Shown here: piece after piece, positions 48,831 to 60,405 of the stretch
Layout: the number at the start of each line of letters is the position of its first letter
Position numbering within the stretch: position 1 is the stretch's first letter
From: Apis mellifera
Taxonomy: Eukaryota; Arthropoda; Insecta; Hymenoptera; Apidae
Direction of reading: 5' to 3'
Assembly (NCBI RefSeq): GCF_003254395.2
Contig: NC_037651.1
Location: 6,189,001-6,253,000, forward strand
DNA: 64,000 bases
Made by a program: the position numbers and the translations under genes
The notes under the pieces: model-generated
Told to the model about the DNA's origin: nothing
The model's input: only the letters and a program-made list of their open reading frames with translations
Database searches by the model: none

Positions 48831-51320
48831 ACAACGCTTTCGTTCGTTCGAGGAGAACGATGAAAAATTGATAAACAGGATCGTTTCTGCGAATACTTGT
48901 CTTTCCAAACATTTGTCGCGCGAATATTTTATTTCTCTCGTGTTAAAGATTTGGAGATTTCTGGAGAATCTTGGGATTACAATATTTTCAACTTGAAATA
49001 TCGAAATATCGAAATATTATTCTTCGTTTGTTGCAATGTAACGCGGTTCGAGCAAGTTGAGTCACGTTTGATTTTCACATTTTCCATTCGCGTTTGAAAG
49101 TTTCTATCGATTGATGCACGTTGAACGTTAGCCTTGCAATGAACAATACTGCAGTCAGTCTCAACATTTTTCAAATATCAATTGAGTAATTCAATCATGG
49201 AGCATTATGAGGATAACCAAACCGAATCATCCTCGTGATACGGTTTTATGGAATTTGAAAAGGATTTGATGAGAAAGATTGGATGAATCATCGAGACGAA
49301 TTTTGATCGAATCCGTGCTAGATTTCGTTCGATTCCAGCTCAGAGGGAGAAAATGATCGCAAGACAAAGTTAAATAATAATTCAATCTTGTCAATCTCGT
49401 CCCAGCTCCCTCTTCGTTCCCCCTCTTATTGTCCTGACTCCTTTCAACCTGGAGGAAACTGCACTTATGATATGCAGAGATACTACGTCTCTTCCTAACA
49501 TCCCTATGTACACCTATAACGGAACTACTGAAATTCTGGCGCAAATACACAATGGCAAAGCTCATATTGCATAGAGGCTCGGTGCACGAGGCAACACAGA
49601 GAGTTTGGTAATTTAACTGAAATCTAGAATCTCGTTTCGAATCGACTCCTCTCCTCCAGTCTAATATATCGCAAAAAGGAATTGATGCAAGAGCTCCATT
49701 TTTTTTTTTTTTTTAATAACAATCGCCATTTTTAATTATTGGAAAATTTTGAGGGAACGAATGAGCTTGAAATTTGAAATTATGAAATCGTTAAGGAGAA
49801 ATGTCTCCTTTAAATATTCTTGAGTTTATAATAAACTTTAATTCTCGAATTAACTGGATCTTTAAGCGGATATTATTTTTCCAACAAGGGTATCATGTTA
49901 TTATGATAATTATGAAAAAGTGGTTAACATCGAGGTTAACTGGCCTAAATCGTAATGAAAATTTCAATCATAGTATCTGCATTCGTTAAAACAAGCTTCA
50001 CCGATCGATCGAACGCATCTGCATATGTAATCGTTAATTAAAACGCGCCACAAAGAGAATTCGCAACACAACCAACCGCACGATACCGTATTCTACGACC
50101 TAATCGCACTGTTCATTTCATAAAATTAATTCACCATCATTCCAATTTCGAAAGAGCCTTGCCCCCGACAAATTTGTAAGAAATTCAATGCAAATTCCAC
50201 CAAATACGATCAAATTTTAAACACTTAAAAACTCAAAAATTTCATCCTTCAATCCAGCAGAAGATCTTCTTCCTCTTAGAAAAATCTTATCGAGATTCAC
50301 ACGCAAAGGACGCAACTCGTCGATTAAAAAAGAAAAGAAAAAGAATCCTCCTCACCAATAACAGACCCTCTCCACTCAGAAAAAAATTGAAAGCGATCTC
50401 AAAACCTACATAAATCCTCATAACACACCGCCGTTTCCGTATCGCCATCTCTCATTAACGCAATTACGGTTCCACGTGGTTGGAACAACGTGGATGGTCG
50501 ATCGAAGCCGCAGCCAGGAAGGGAGAATCGGGTTTCGGGTATCACAGATCGGTCGATCATCGTGTAAAGACTTGTAAACCAGCCCGTGGCACAACCTCCC
50601 TACACAGCGCGTGCAAATAGCTGCAGATAAACACAAACACCATCTCTCTCTCTCTCTCAGAAGGAGACTCGTGCGAAAGGAAGAAGGGGTGGACGGAGAA
50701 AAGAGGGCGCCTGCGCCTTCAGACTCAGATGCAGAGGGTTTCTTCTTATCGGTGGAGAAATATATTGGGTTCCGGTTCGCGTTACCCGCGATCTGAAACC
50801 TCATATAGTAGGCGTAATTAAGCCGCAAGAGATTTGCATACGATCCGACCGTTACTCTCTCTCTCTTCGTGCGGCGAGAAGAGGAGACGGGTTACTCGAT
50901 TCGAGCGGAACACGGCTGTTCAACACGCGGAGGAGGAGAAGGAGGAGGAGGAGGACGTGGTTTATTCGGATTTTAATTTTTCGAAATTAGAAAGGGCGAG
51001 CATGGTCGCGCAATTAAACATTGCGAATTGCCGCCGGGGACAATACGAAGCGTTTAATTGCACGATTATAATTCTAAGGAGCTTCGAGGACGCGCCCTGC
51101 ACCGGAAGGCAAAAGAAAAAAAGAAAAAGAAATAATCCCTTTTGGGAGGGATAATTAGTATTCTCCATCCCTTGCTAGATTTTATCACGGGTGTGTTCAA
51201 ACGGAGGCGTTGAGAAAATTGTGGGGGTGGTTTATTGCTCCGCATAAAATTTCTCGAAATAATTTCCATAATACGATATTATCATTATTATTAATCGAAA
51301 TATTCGTTCAAAGTTTAACA
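48831..51320. other. gene-free stretch
   Basis: I see no gene. A T16-type run lies near 49699-49715, a CT run at about 50643-50659, and a GGA run at about 50929-50955. A GC-richer patch at about 50430-50720 contains the stem GTTCCACGTGG/TTGGAAC near 50469-50486, with a CACGTG core. The minus-strand frame at 50418-50828 (136 residues) and the plus-strand frame at 50834-51154 lack recognisable domains. Confidence 0.6.
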
Positions 51321-51321
51321 G

Positions 51322-51409
51322 ATATATATATATATATATATATATAGAATAATTTAATTCAACAAATTTTGGATATATATATATAGAATAATTTAATTCA
51401 ACAAATTTT

Positions 51410-51461
<52 letters not shown>

Positions 51462-51485
51462 AAAATTTGTTGAATTAAATTATTC
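51322..51485. repeat. AT microsatellites with a 100-bp perfect palindrome
   Basis: An AT run (51322-51346) precedes a 26-bp block (51347-51372), a short AT spacer, and a second identical copy of the block (51386-51411). An uninterrupted (AT)24 run follows (51412-51459), and then the exact reverse complement of the block (51460-51485). Because AT repeats are self-complementary, 51386-51485 is a perfect 100-bp palindrome with no unique loop. The block begins GAATAATTTAATTCAACAAA. Such palindromic AT-rich repeats can extrude as cruciforms, delete readily in cloning and assemble poorly, so the exact AT length may not be reliable. Confidence 0.93.
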
Positions 51486-53209
51486 CCAACTTGTGTATTA
51501 CCTACATAAAAATACTTCGTTCGAGATGGAAGAAAAAAATAATACAAATCAAATCTCCAAACGCGATAGAAATCGTGCAAATCCTCGAAATTTCGATTCT
51601 ATCAAATCGAACATAAGCCGAAATCAACCGCGTCGCCACGTTAATTGGACAGCAATTTGAACAGACCTCCCCTCCGCTCCTCGAAATCGATACATCGGGG
51701 TATATCTCGAATAATAAAATTAGGGAGGAAAAAGGGTCTCTGCTCGGATCGTGTGATATCATGTGCAATCATTAGCGGTAACCAACGTGGTAGAATGATA
51801 CTACCTCGTTACCATTTATACATATATACATGTGTACACAGGGCGAGGGGAGGCCTTAGCCATCCGCGTGGACGCAGTCGTCGCAGTGCACCATTTCCTA
51901 ACAGGGCGATAAACATTCTTAATTTATATCGTTGTCGATACCGTTCAACCGGTTCGAGCTGGTCCAACGGTTTTTACGAGGGTGGAAATAAAAACTGGGG
52001 AAAGGGTTAGACGATTTCCAATTATTCTTAACTCGGCCGGACCCTTTGCGGATGATATATGTGTGTGTATATGTGTGTAATGTTCCTCGTGTGCGATAGT
52101 TTCAAGGAGAGGGTAATGGAGGGAACGATATTTGAGGGGAGGAGAGAAATTTAATAAATCTTTGAGCGACGATAACGGTGGAAAAATGTATGTATTTTTC
52201 TTTGACCGGCGGTCCATTTCGCCTTGAAAGAAAGAGAGAGAGAGGGAAAGGGAGAAACTTTGGGAAGAGTATCGTTGTTTGATATTTAGAGAGTTTAGAG
52301 AGATCGTTTCTTCCCTTGGAAAGGGAAAAACATTTTATGATTTTTCTCGTTACTTCTTCGTTTCTTTTTTAATTTCTTCATGTTTGAAAATTGTTGTTCT
52401 TCGTGTTTAAGTTAGAATTTTGAAGAGGAACAGTCACTTGGTTATATTTTTATGAAAAAGGAAAAGAAAGGAATTAGTACGATTAAAACGAAGAATCTTT
52501 GGTCACTTGATTGGAATCGATCATTTTTGCGATTTTTATACACGAAATTTTGTGTATAATAAATCTGTTAAATCGATCCTTCGAATAAAGTTATTTTCTT
52601 CAATTCCAAAAAAAGATTCTATGTTTCTATTCCAAGGGATGATCGAGCATTGTTTGTCGTATGTAAATATAACTTACATGGACCACTGTTCCTATTTTCG
52701 CCAATTGTATATTAAGAACTCGACTATTTTATCCACGACCCTGTTCAACACACTTTTCCTTTCCCCCAGATTCTCTCTTTCTTCCCTTTCTGTTCCACGC
52801 AAAATCGAAACACCGGGTTGAAAATAATTCTCCAAAATTTCTTGTTCCCCGTGAAATCATTCTAAGCTAAAGAGTATTTCGAGGAAAGATATTGTAAAGT
52901 TTTGAAAGGCGCGGCGGATGGAGACGAAGAATCGAGAATTTTTCCAATTTTTACGTTCTAATTTTACGCAAGAAAAAACAAATAACCGGTGGCTGGGTGT
53001 GGGTAGTTTGTTATTCTGTTTCTCGCAATGTTGCGTCACGAAAATGCAAATATTGTTATACGATGAAGTTTAAACACTACCACCCCAAATAGACAGAGCA
53101 CTCGTTGGAGGGTTAGCTGGTTGAACGATGGAAGAAGATAAATGCACGGCTCGCATGTACATACATATGTAGTTCGAGCCATCTACACGTTTCAGCGACG
53201 GGGAAAGAA

Positions 53210-53240
<31 letters not shown>

Positions 53241-55912
53241 TTGATATCTAAGAAAAAGGTCGATTTGATAAAACGGTGATAAGAACGTTGCGGCTTGTAA
53301 TTAAGATAGACTGATTAATTGGAACGGCGTTTATCTCATCGTCGAGGAAACGCGCGCGATAAAAGTAACCGAGGATTTCTTGGTTTGGGGTGTTAGTTAC
53401 CCTTTCCCGCGTATTTTGCACGCACTTCACCCTTAAGTTTCGTTCATCTTGGAAAAATATTTTTATTTTATAAAAATATTTCTGGAGAAGAAAAATTTTG
53501 CACGAAAAATTGTCCAAGAATTCAAATAGAACACTTTTGAAAATATTTGATAAAAGAAAAATAATTATCCTCTAAGAATTAAAACTACCTTTTAAATCCA
53601 TTCAATTAACTATCCCTTCTTCTTCAAAAAATAAATAAATAAAAATCATATTTAATTTTCCATCAAATCCTTTTTTATTCGCACGGAAATTCTAATTTCC
53701 AATTCGTTCAAAAATATTCTTGTTTTCTATCTCTCTCTCTCTCTCTTTCTCTCCTTCTCTTATATCAAAACAAAAATCACACGATATCCGACAAACGCAA
53801 TCAAACTCCACATCAAAAATCCATCGCATTGCAAAAATAAAAACGCGCCCCCTTCTTGCATTTTCTCTTTTCTTTTTTTTCCTCCCCTCCAATCGCAACG
53901 CAGAGGAGGAAAATCCAGAGGAGGAAAATTTCGCTGCTCGAGTGGAACCAGTTTGCCGAGCCTCAAAGATAATCGACCAAGTTAAACTCTTGCGAATTCA
54001 AGTTGAAGGCTGTAACCAAAGTTGGCCGGCTATCGCCTACCGACTCTAATCGAATTGGCACCGGGGCAAAGTTGAACAGGGAAGTACGCAACTTTTCTAC
54101 CCACGCTACACACACACACACACACATACACACACGCGCAAGAGAAATTTATATCATGGTCTTTTTCACGGACCAGCGTGCCTCCCGATTTTCACCGTAT
54201 CCCCGCCGATTTTTATTACAACGCCTGTGATTTTTCGGATTTCCAAAACGTAGATTTTTTTTTTTACCATGTAAAATTGAAGTTCCTCTCGAGAACAGAT
54301 TTTTCTTTCTTTCTTCCTTTCTTTTTTTCGACGGAAGAGGAAAGATTTTTCCTGATTAATCTACGCATCGTAAACGCAATTGATATTGATTTTTGCCAAA
54401 GATATTTGGATGATCTATGAAAAGATTTCAAATTTAACAACAGTTTTAAAAAATAACGAACCTTGGAACGTATAGTTTCTTTTCTTTTTATCTTAATTTA
54501 AGAGAAGGAATGATAATCTTCTTCTTCTTACGATAGAAACGATCCCGGGAAAAAAGTTATTTAAACTTTCTGGGCCGTAATAGGAGAAACAAATTCGCGG
54601 GGAATGGTATATAATAACTATCCGCTTGATAATCTAAAAGGTAAACTTGCTGAGCTTGCTGATAATTTCCTCGTGAGGCGAGAGGTTAGATCGTAATCTA
54701 ATAAATGTGGCGCGATATTGTGGACGGCGACTTCTCGTAATTATCATGCGCGACGCTGTTCCACGCCCGGATTGTCGGATGCACAATCTCACGGAATATG
54801 AGTGTACAGCTCGATGAAGCGTGTACAAGTATTTGTATCGTCTGATTTATCATCGTCGAGACGAAGAAAATTCGAGAAATGGATCAAAATGATCAACGAT
54901 TATTGGAATATCTTATAAATTATTTAAAATTATTTCCGATCTTCTTCTCCGATATTATTTATATCAGTGTTAAATTTCAGAAACATTTCTTCGATGTCAA
55001 AAATATAATTCAATTTTTAATCTCCACTTGAAGAGAAACTGAAAGACAAGACTGTGTCGCGTGGAAATTGGGGAGGAAGTTAAAGTATTGCTCGTGGAAA
55101 AAGGAAAAAAATACCTCATCGATTACGAGTTTTCGAGAAAAACGATCAAATACATTTGTTCCATTTATTCGTGGAAAAATAAATATTTATCTCTGGAATC
55201 AACATTTTTCAAACAAGGAGCGAGAAAAGAAAAAGCGTCGAGAGCACAGCTGGAATAATTGGACAAGGTATAAATAAAGTGTCGAGAAGAGGGGGCATAC
55301 TCTGTGGAAATGGTGGCGAAAAGTAATAAAGATAATAGAACAATAACCGTGCATCGTTTGGCGGATAAAAGAGCGTGGATACACAAAAGAAGCGAGAAAA
55401 AGGGAGAAACTGTATAAAACTATCCGTTGGCGATTAAACTCGATTCGACTCGATAATAATTCTTCCCTCTTCAAAGTCCACTTCACAGCCCGTGTCCAAA
55501 GCTTGCCACAAAGCCGCCACATGGCCCCGTCATTATATTTTTCTCAATTATCCCAGCGGGATGGGCACTCGTTCGAAAATGAGCGAGGAACAGAGAGGAA
55601 TGGAAGAAAAGGAGATAAAAGTGATGAGGCATCCGCTTCATCAGTTCGTTAAAAAGTTTGCCGGTGTTTGGCGGTAATTTCTCGCGCGACCTACACTTTT
55701 CCACGCCATATTTCTCCTCCCACGCGATGACAACCGATCTTTCGTCTCTTTCGCTCGGAATACTAATAATAATCCCCGTGTCTATTATTTTTCGCCATTA
55801 TTAAATGGTGAATTTAACGCCATTTTCGAGCTAAATAAATATTGCAATACGTAAAGTTTAGCAATTATTATAATAACGTAAATGAAACCAAAAATGAAAT
55901 CCTTCGAAAAGA
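51486..55912. other. gene-free stretch
   Basis: I see no gene. A GA run lies at about 53209-53233, a CT run at 53731-53746, and a CA run at about 54108-54135. GC-richer patches lie at about 51780-52020 and 53900-54220. Short frames at 51645-52010, 51945-52217 and 52507-52821 are not recognisable. The minus-strand frame at 55199-55522 is hydrophobic and serine-rich but overlaps others in different phases. The GTGTGTAT words near 52056-52080 are a decayed GT run. Confidence 0.6.
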
Positions 55913-56418
55913 CTAATACTTTGTATTATAATTGCTAATATTTTTAGATTAATCCCTTATGTTTTTACATTAACTATTAAATATAATTTTATCATTAACT
56001 TTATGATTTAGATTCTTAATTTATTTAATTCATAATAATTATATTATATTTCTAAGCATTTTTAATAAACTTTATAATTATTATTGAACTTATTAGATTA
56101 ATTATTCGACCTTGAACACTATCAATTCAACTATTAGCAAATTTAATTTCAGGACACTTAATTTTATTGGGAATCTTTATTAGAAATTTTATCTCAATTT
56201 TACCTATTAATTTATTAATTCAAAATATACTTTTAACTTTAGAAATTTTTATAATTCAATAATTCAAAGATACGTATTTTCAATTCTTTTATATTTTTCT
56301 GAATCGAATTAGGTCATATTAAAGACTAATGAAAAAAAATTTTCCATTTCATATAGTTACAAATAGTCCTTGATCAATTATCTTGTCATTTAGATTAATA
56401 AATACACTAGTTAGAACA
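55913..56418 (+). pseudogene. NUMT: nuclear copy of mitochondrial atp6 (3' part) and cox3 (5' end)
   Basis: Read with the invertebrate mitochondrial code (TGA Trp, ATA Met, AGA Ser), 55913-56312 gives the second half of ATP synthase subunit 6: segments NIFSLIPYVFTLT, LIIRPWTLSIQLLANLISGH and YVFSILLYFSESN, then a stop at 56310-56312. A 16-nt spacer follows, and cox3 starts at ATG 56329 with MKKNFPFHIVTNSPWS and continues to about 56418. The gene order atp6-cox3 and the short spacer are as in insect mitochondrial genomes. Key TGA tryptophans sit at 56113-56115 and 56371-56373. Compared with an intact atp6, I infer a small deletion after the T of 'VFTLT', another of about 25 nt just before 'FLINFI', and an 8-nt duplication near 56261. 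It cannot be expressed by nuclear rules. Confidence 0.92.
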
Positions 56419-59400
56419 GCCTCGTTTCATTACCCTCGTCGTCTTTTCCATCTCAAACTCATTTTCATTCGTAAGGAACAAAATCCAAAAATCGTTTCGC
56501 CCTATTACCCCTATTCTACAGGATCTATTGCTATTAATCCCGCAAATCTGGGGGAAAAAAAATAGAAGAATAGAAAAAAAAAAGAGAGAACAATATCGAA
56601 TATACACACAATCGTATATAACCTCGAAATTCGATCAAACACGGGCAAACATTTGCGAACCGCTGAATGCTCACTATCATCACCCAAACGTATACTTGGC
56701 CAACAACGATAACAACAACAACAACAGCAGTAACAATAACAAAAAAATATCCGACAAAAAACATCGACGAAAAAAAATTCACATTTAATATTCCCTTGGA
56801 AAAACGAGAGTCGAGAGAGTTACTCGAAAGAAAGAAAGAAAGAAAGAAAGAAAGACAAAAAAAAAATACTCCATTTCCCTTTTATCCCCCGAACCATTTT
56901 TCATTTTGGTGGAACCAGCGTCGTTTTCCTACCGGATTCTCATTTCGCGCGTCAACAATACACGAGAGTTCCCGCAGCTTCGACGCGGTTTTTCCACGAA
57001 TCGACACACGGGGTTAGGGGAGGGGGCTGTTTTCTGTTTCCCTCCTCCCCTATTTATTCGCCGACCATCCGTTGCCATACCACACGGAGGGGAGGAGAAG
57101 GCAAAAATGTATTTTTCGAGAACGATTCGCGGTAATCGGAAGTCATCAACTACCTCTTCCCCTCCCCGCACGAAAATGTTCGCTTTTTAAACGTTATTCG
57201 GCCCGAATCGGTGCTGGTGAATCGGTTGCAATTTTCGTGTTTACGCACAGGTGACACGACAATGGTCGGATCGGTGGCGATGACCGATGATTCGTGATTT
57301 TATACGGGAAAATTTCTGCAGCCTCTGTTCCTTCATATTGTTTCAACGAGTTGGGCTCGAAAGATGGGATTGAATTTATATATGATGGGGAAAAAGGATG
57401 AATTGAAGGTAAAAAGGAGATTGATTTCAAGAAAAGGGGGTAGAATTCGAGCTAAAAGAAATTGGAAAATAAGAATTTAATTCGGAAAATCTTCATTTAG
57501 AGAATCTTTTATTTCAAATTTCTCTTTTATATCTCTTTCGAGAGAAATCAACACGTGTAATTTATTCAAAGTCAATTAAATGCTCTCCAGCGATGAGAGT
57601 ATTATTTCTAAAATGAGCAACCCTTTTTAAGCGAGCGACTCATCTCGAATCGGCCCGTTATTTCTCTTCCATTCGATATGCACGGAACCTCGATCCTTTA
57701 TCCCAGTCGATAAGACTGTTGACGAAACCTCGAAAGATCTAGGGCTCGTCTCCGTATCGAGAAAACTTTCCTCCCCACTTTTCTTATTAACTAGCGCTAG
57801 TTTCGGTTGCGCAAGTTAGCTATAAAAATTCCTTCGTTTACACTGCATTACGTATTCGCCGGTTAAGCAACTGCTTTTCCGTCCCGTACAAAGCGTTTCA
57901 ATCATAAAACTGAATTGCAATTTCTCTGTTTCGTAAGAAACTTTGCAACTATATACCTTTCTTCTTAAAAAAAAAAAAAATCGTTTCACAGAGAAAGGAT
58001 ACTCGATCGACGAAAATTTAAAGTTCCAAATTTTTCGAATCCTCCATTTCAAAGAATTCAAAAAGTTACAAATAACAACTCGAGCAACTCTAATTAATCT
58101 ATATATATAATAAAAAAAATTAAATTAATCCTTCTTGAACTATTACAAAATTCTCGAAAATCCAAAATTCCAATAATTCCGTAGGAAAGAAAGAAAGAAA
58201 GAAAGAAAGGAAAAAAAAAATTAATTCGATAACCTGCCCGGATTACCACTGGGATTCCACGCTTAATTAAAGATTAACAATTCGCTTAAGCGCGCGATGA
58301 TTAACGATCCTTCTTCGACCTCCTCTAACGTTTAATAACGAACAACGCGTACATCATTAAACTACTGCCCGATTAAACGCGCAAACTTTCGAAAGCTTTT
58401 CAACCCCTTCCCTCCCCTCTCTCCCTCCCTCCATAAAACCGATAAAACTTGGAAAATCGCGCGATACATCCTCGATCGAAAATAATTGCGAAAGACGCCG
58501 GTTTAAACCGATACAAGCAAAACTTGCGAGCACCTCGTAATCACCTCGATACAAGGAGGGGGGGTTAATTCACCCCCTAAACGTGCAAGCCCGATTTATA
58601 ATGGGGGAGGTTGGTCTATAATTTGCGTGAACTTTACGCGGTAAGCGCAAAGCTACTTTGTTTACTTAATGCCCAACTTTATTCCATCAATTTAGAAGCA
58701 AGTTTGGATAAGTCCTGTTAAATTTGCATGTTTCCAGTTCGAACTCGGGTCCGTTACTCCCCGCTGTAACATCAATCATCCCTCTACCCATCCCTCTTTT
58801 GTATGTGTGCGTCTATGTGTGTGTGTGTGTGTATTATATTAGCCGGGTGTAATGTCGTTAATAAACCGAAAGTATCGAGCGTTGTTGAAAACGCTCGTTC
58901 ACAAAGGTGAGAGAGAGAGAGAGACAGAGAGAGAGAGATTTGATTAACTTCGTGGGGAAGATTCGTGCGTTAAAACGGATCGGGGGAATCGAGTTAAAGA
59001 AGAATGGATTCGTTGTTTCATTTTTTTCTCGTTCGTCCATGATTTGTGTTGATCTGTTGAAAAAAAAAAAGGGGAAAGATATAGAGGCGTGACTTGAATG
59101 CAAGGTAAATGTTTTTTAACTGAAAAATTCCTTTGATTTTGAAAATATTTCTTCGATGACGAGTCGTGGATTTTTTTTATCGAATTTATGAAAGATAAAA
59201 TTTTAGAAAGGAAATTGCTAAGAGATTTTGAAGATTCATTTTAATACAAATTGCGAATTTTCAACCTGAAAAAAGAAGAAAATTATCCGATTTTTTTCGA
59301 GCACATACTTCAAATTTTGTTAACTTTCTCTTTTCCTCTCTGTCTTTGTTACAAAGTTTGAAAAATTATTGGAAGACAGGATAGAAAAAAAAAATTCTCC

Positions 59401-59830
59401 CCTAATCAATCGAGGAAATTGGATCAAAATTCGAATTCCAAAGTAAAATTGATAAGAGGTTACTTTTATCTTTCCAAGCTTTTTCCCCGGAATATATCAA
59501 TGGATTAAGGGTAGCAATCTCGAAGGTTTGATGGTGACCATTGGAGAAAGGCGGCCAGTCATTGCAAAGAATAGAAGAGCGACTCTCTGGGATAATATAT
59601 GTCCCCATATCACCCCCGGGAACCAGAATGCATTCTCCGCCCGTCACTCACAAGTTTTCAATCACCCGACATGCAATTCGGGCCCCTTGATCCACCGAAT
59701 TTTTACACGTTCCACGTGGTAACGAGACGCTTGACTTTCGATTCCTATCGAAAATTGCGAATCTAACCCTCGCATCTCCTCCTTTGATCCCACTATTTTT
59801 TGAATCCTCTCAAATATCTCTAAAATTCTA
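56419..59830. other. gene-free stretch
   Basis: I see no gene. A GAAA run lies at about 56827-56855, another at 58185-58210, a GT run at about 58815-58832 and a GA run at about 58908-58938. GC-richer patches lie at about 57000-57270, 58230-58640 and 59570-59740. The last contains the palindromes AGAATGCATTCT (about 59626-59637) and CCACGTGG (about 59712-59719). The frame at 56383-56565 starts inside the mitochondrial insertion and is not a gene. Confidence 0.6.
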
Positions 59831-60405
59831 TCCCACGAATATATAGAAAAAAGAAAAAGTAATGGAAAATCATTGGAAAATAAATTCGGGATAAAGTGAA
59901 AGATTAAAATTTTAAATTATTGAACGAGAAATACCAAATATAAATATTAAAATTCCAAAATATAATTTTATCAATACGAAAATACCAAGATTAAAATTCG
60001 AAGAATTTTTTCAAAACTAATTTAATAAATATTTACACACCTAGATACTCCTTTGCTTAACAATTTTTTAAACAAGACTCGAAAATTAGTGAAGAAAAAC
60101 AAAAGAAATAACCAAAACGAAAATCCCACGAATATATAGAAAAAAAAAAAAAGAAAAACTAATGGAAAATCATTGAAAAATAAATCAAAATTCTGGATAA
60201 AGTGAAAGATTAAAATTTTAGATTATTGAAGGAGAAATATCAATATAAATAAGATAGAGGAAAGTACCAAGATTAAAATTCGAAGAATTTTTTCAAAACT
60301 AATTTAATAAATATTTACACACTAGATACTCCTTTGCTTAAAAATTTTTTAAATAAAAGACTCAAAAATTAGTGAAGAAAAAAAAAGAAATAAAACGAAA
60401 ATCTC
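59831..60405. repeat. two-copy tandem duplication, period ~293 bp
   Basis: Copy 1 starts at 59831 and copy 2 at 60124, both with TCCCACGAATATATAGAAAA. Shared blocks include AATGGAAAATCATTG, GATAAAGTGAAAGATTAAAA, AATTCGAAGAATTTTTTCAA and AATATTTACACAC. Copy 2 lacks a segment of about 25 nt present in copy 1 (near 59945-59975). No frame is conserved. Confidence 0.92.

Noticed and set aside
58736..58756. B-box-like CAGTTCGAACTC, as in tRNA genes
   Set aside because: No A box or cloverleaf arms can be found upstream at tRNA spacing.
8740..59720. Scattered CACGTG E-boxes
   Set aside because: Roughly nine copies were seen by eye, near the number expected by chance for 64 kb at this base composition, so no enrichment is claimed.
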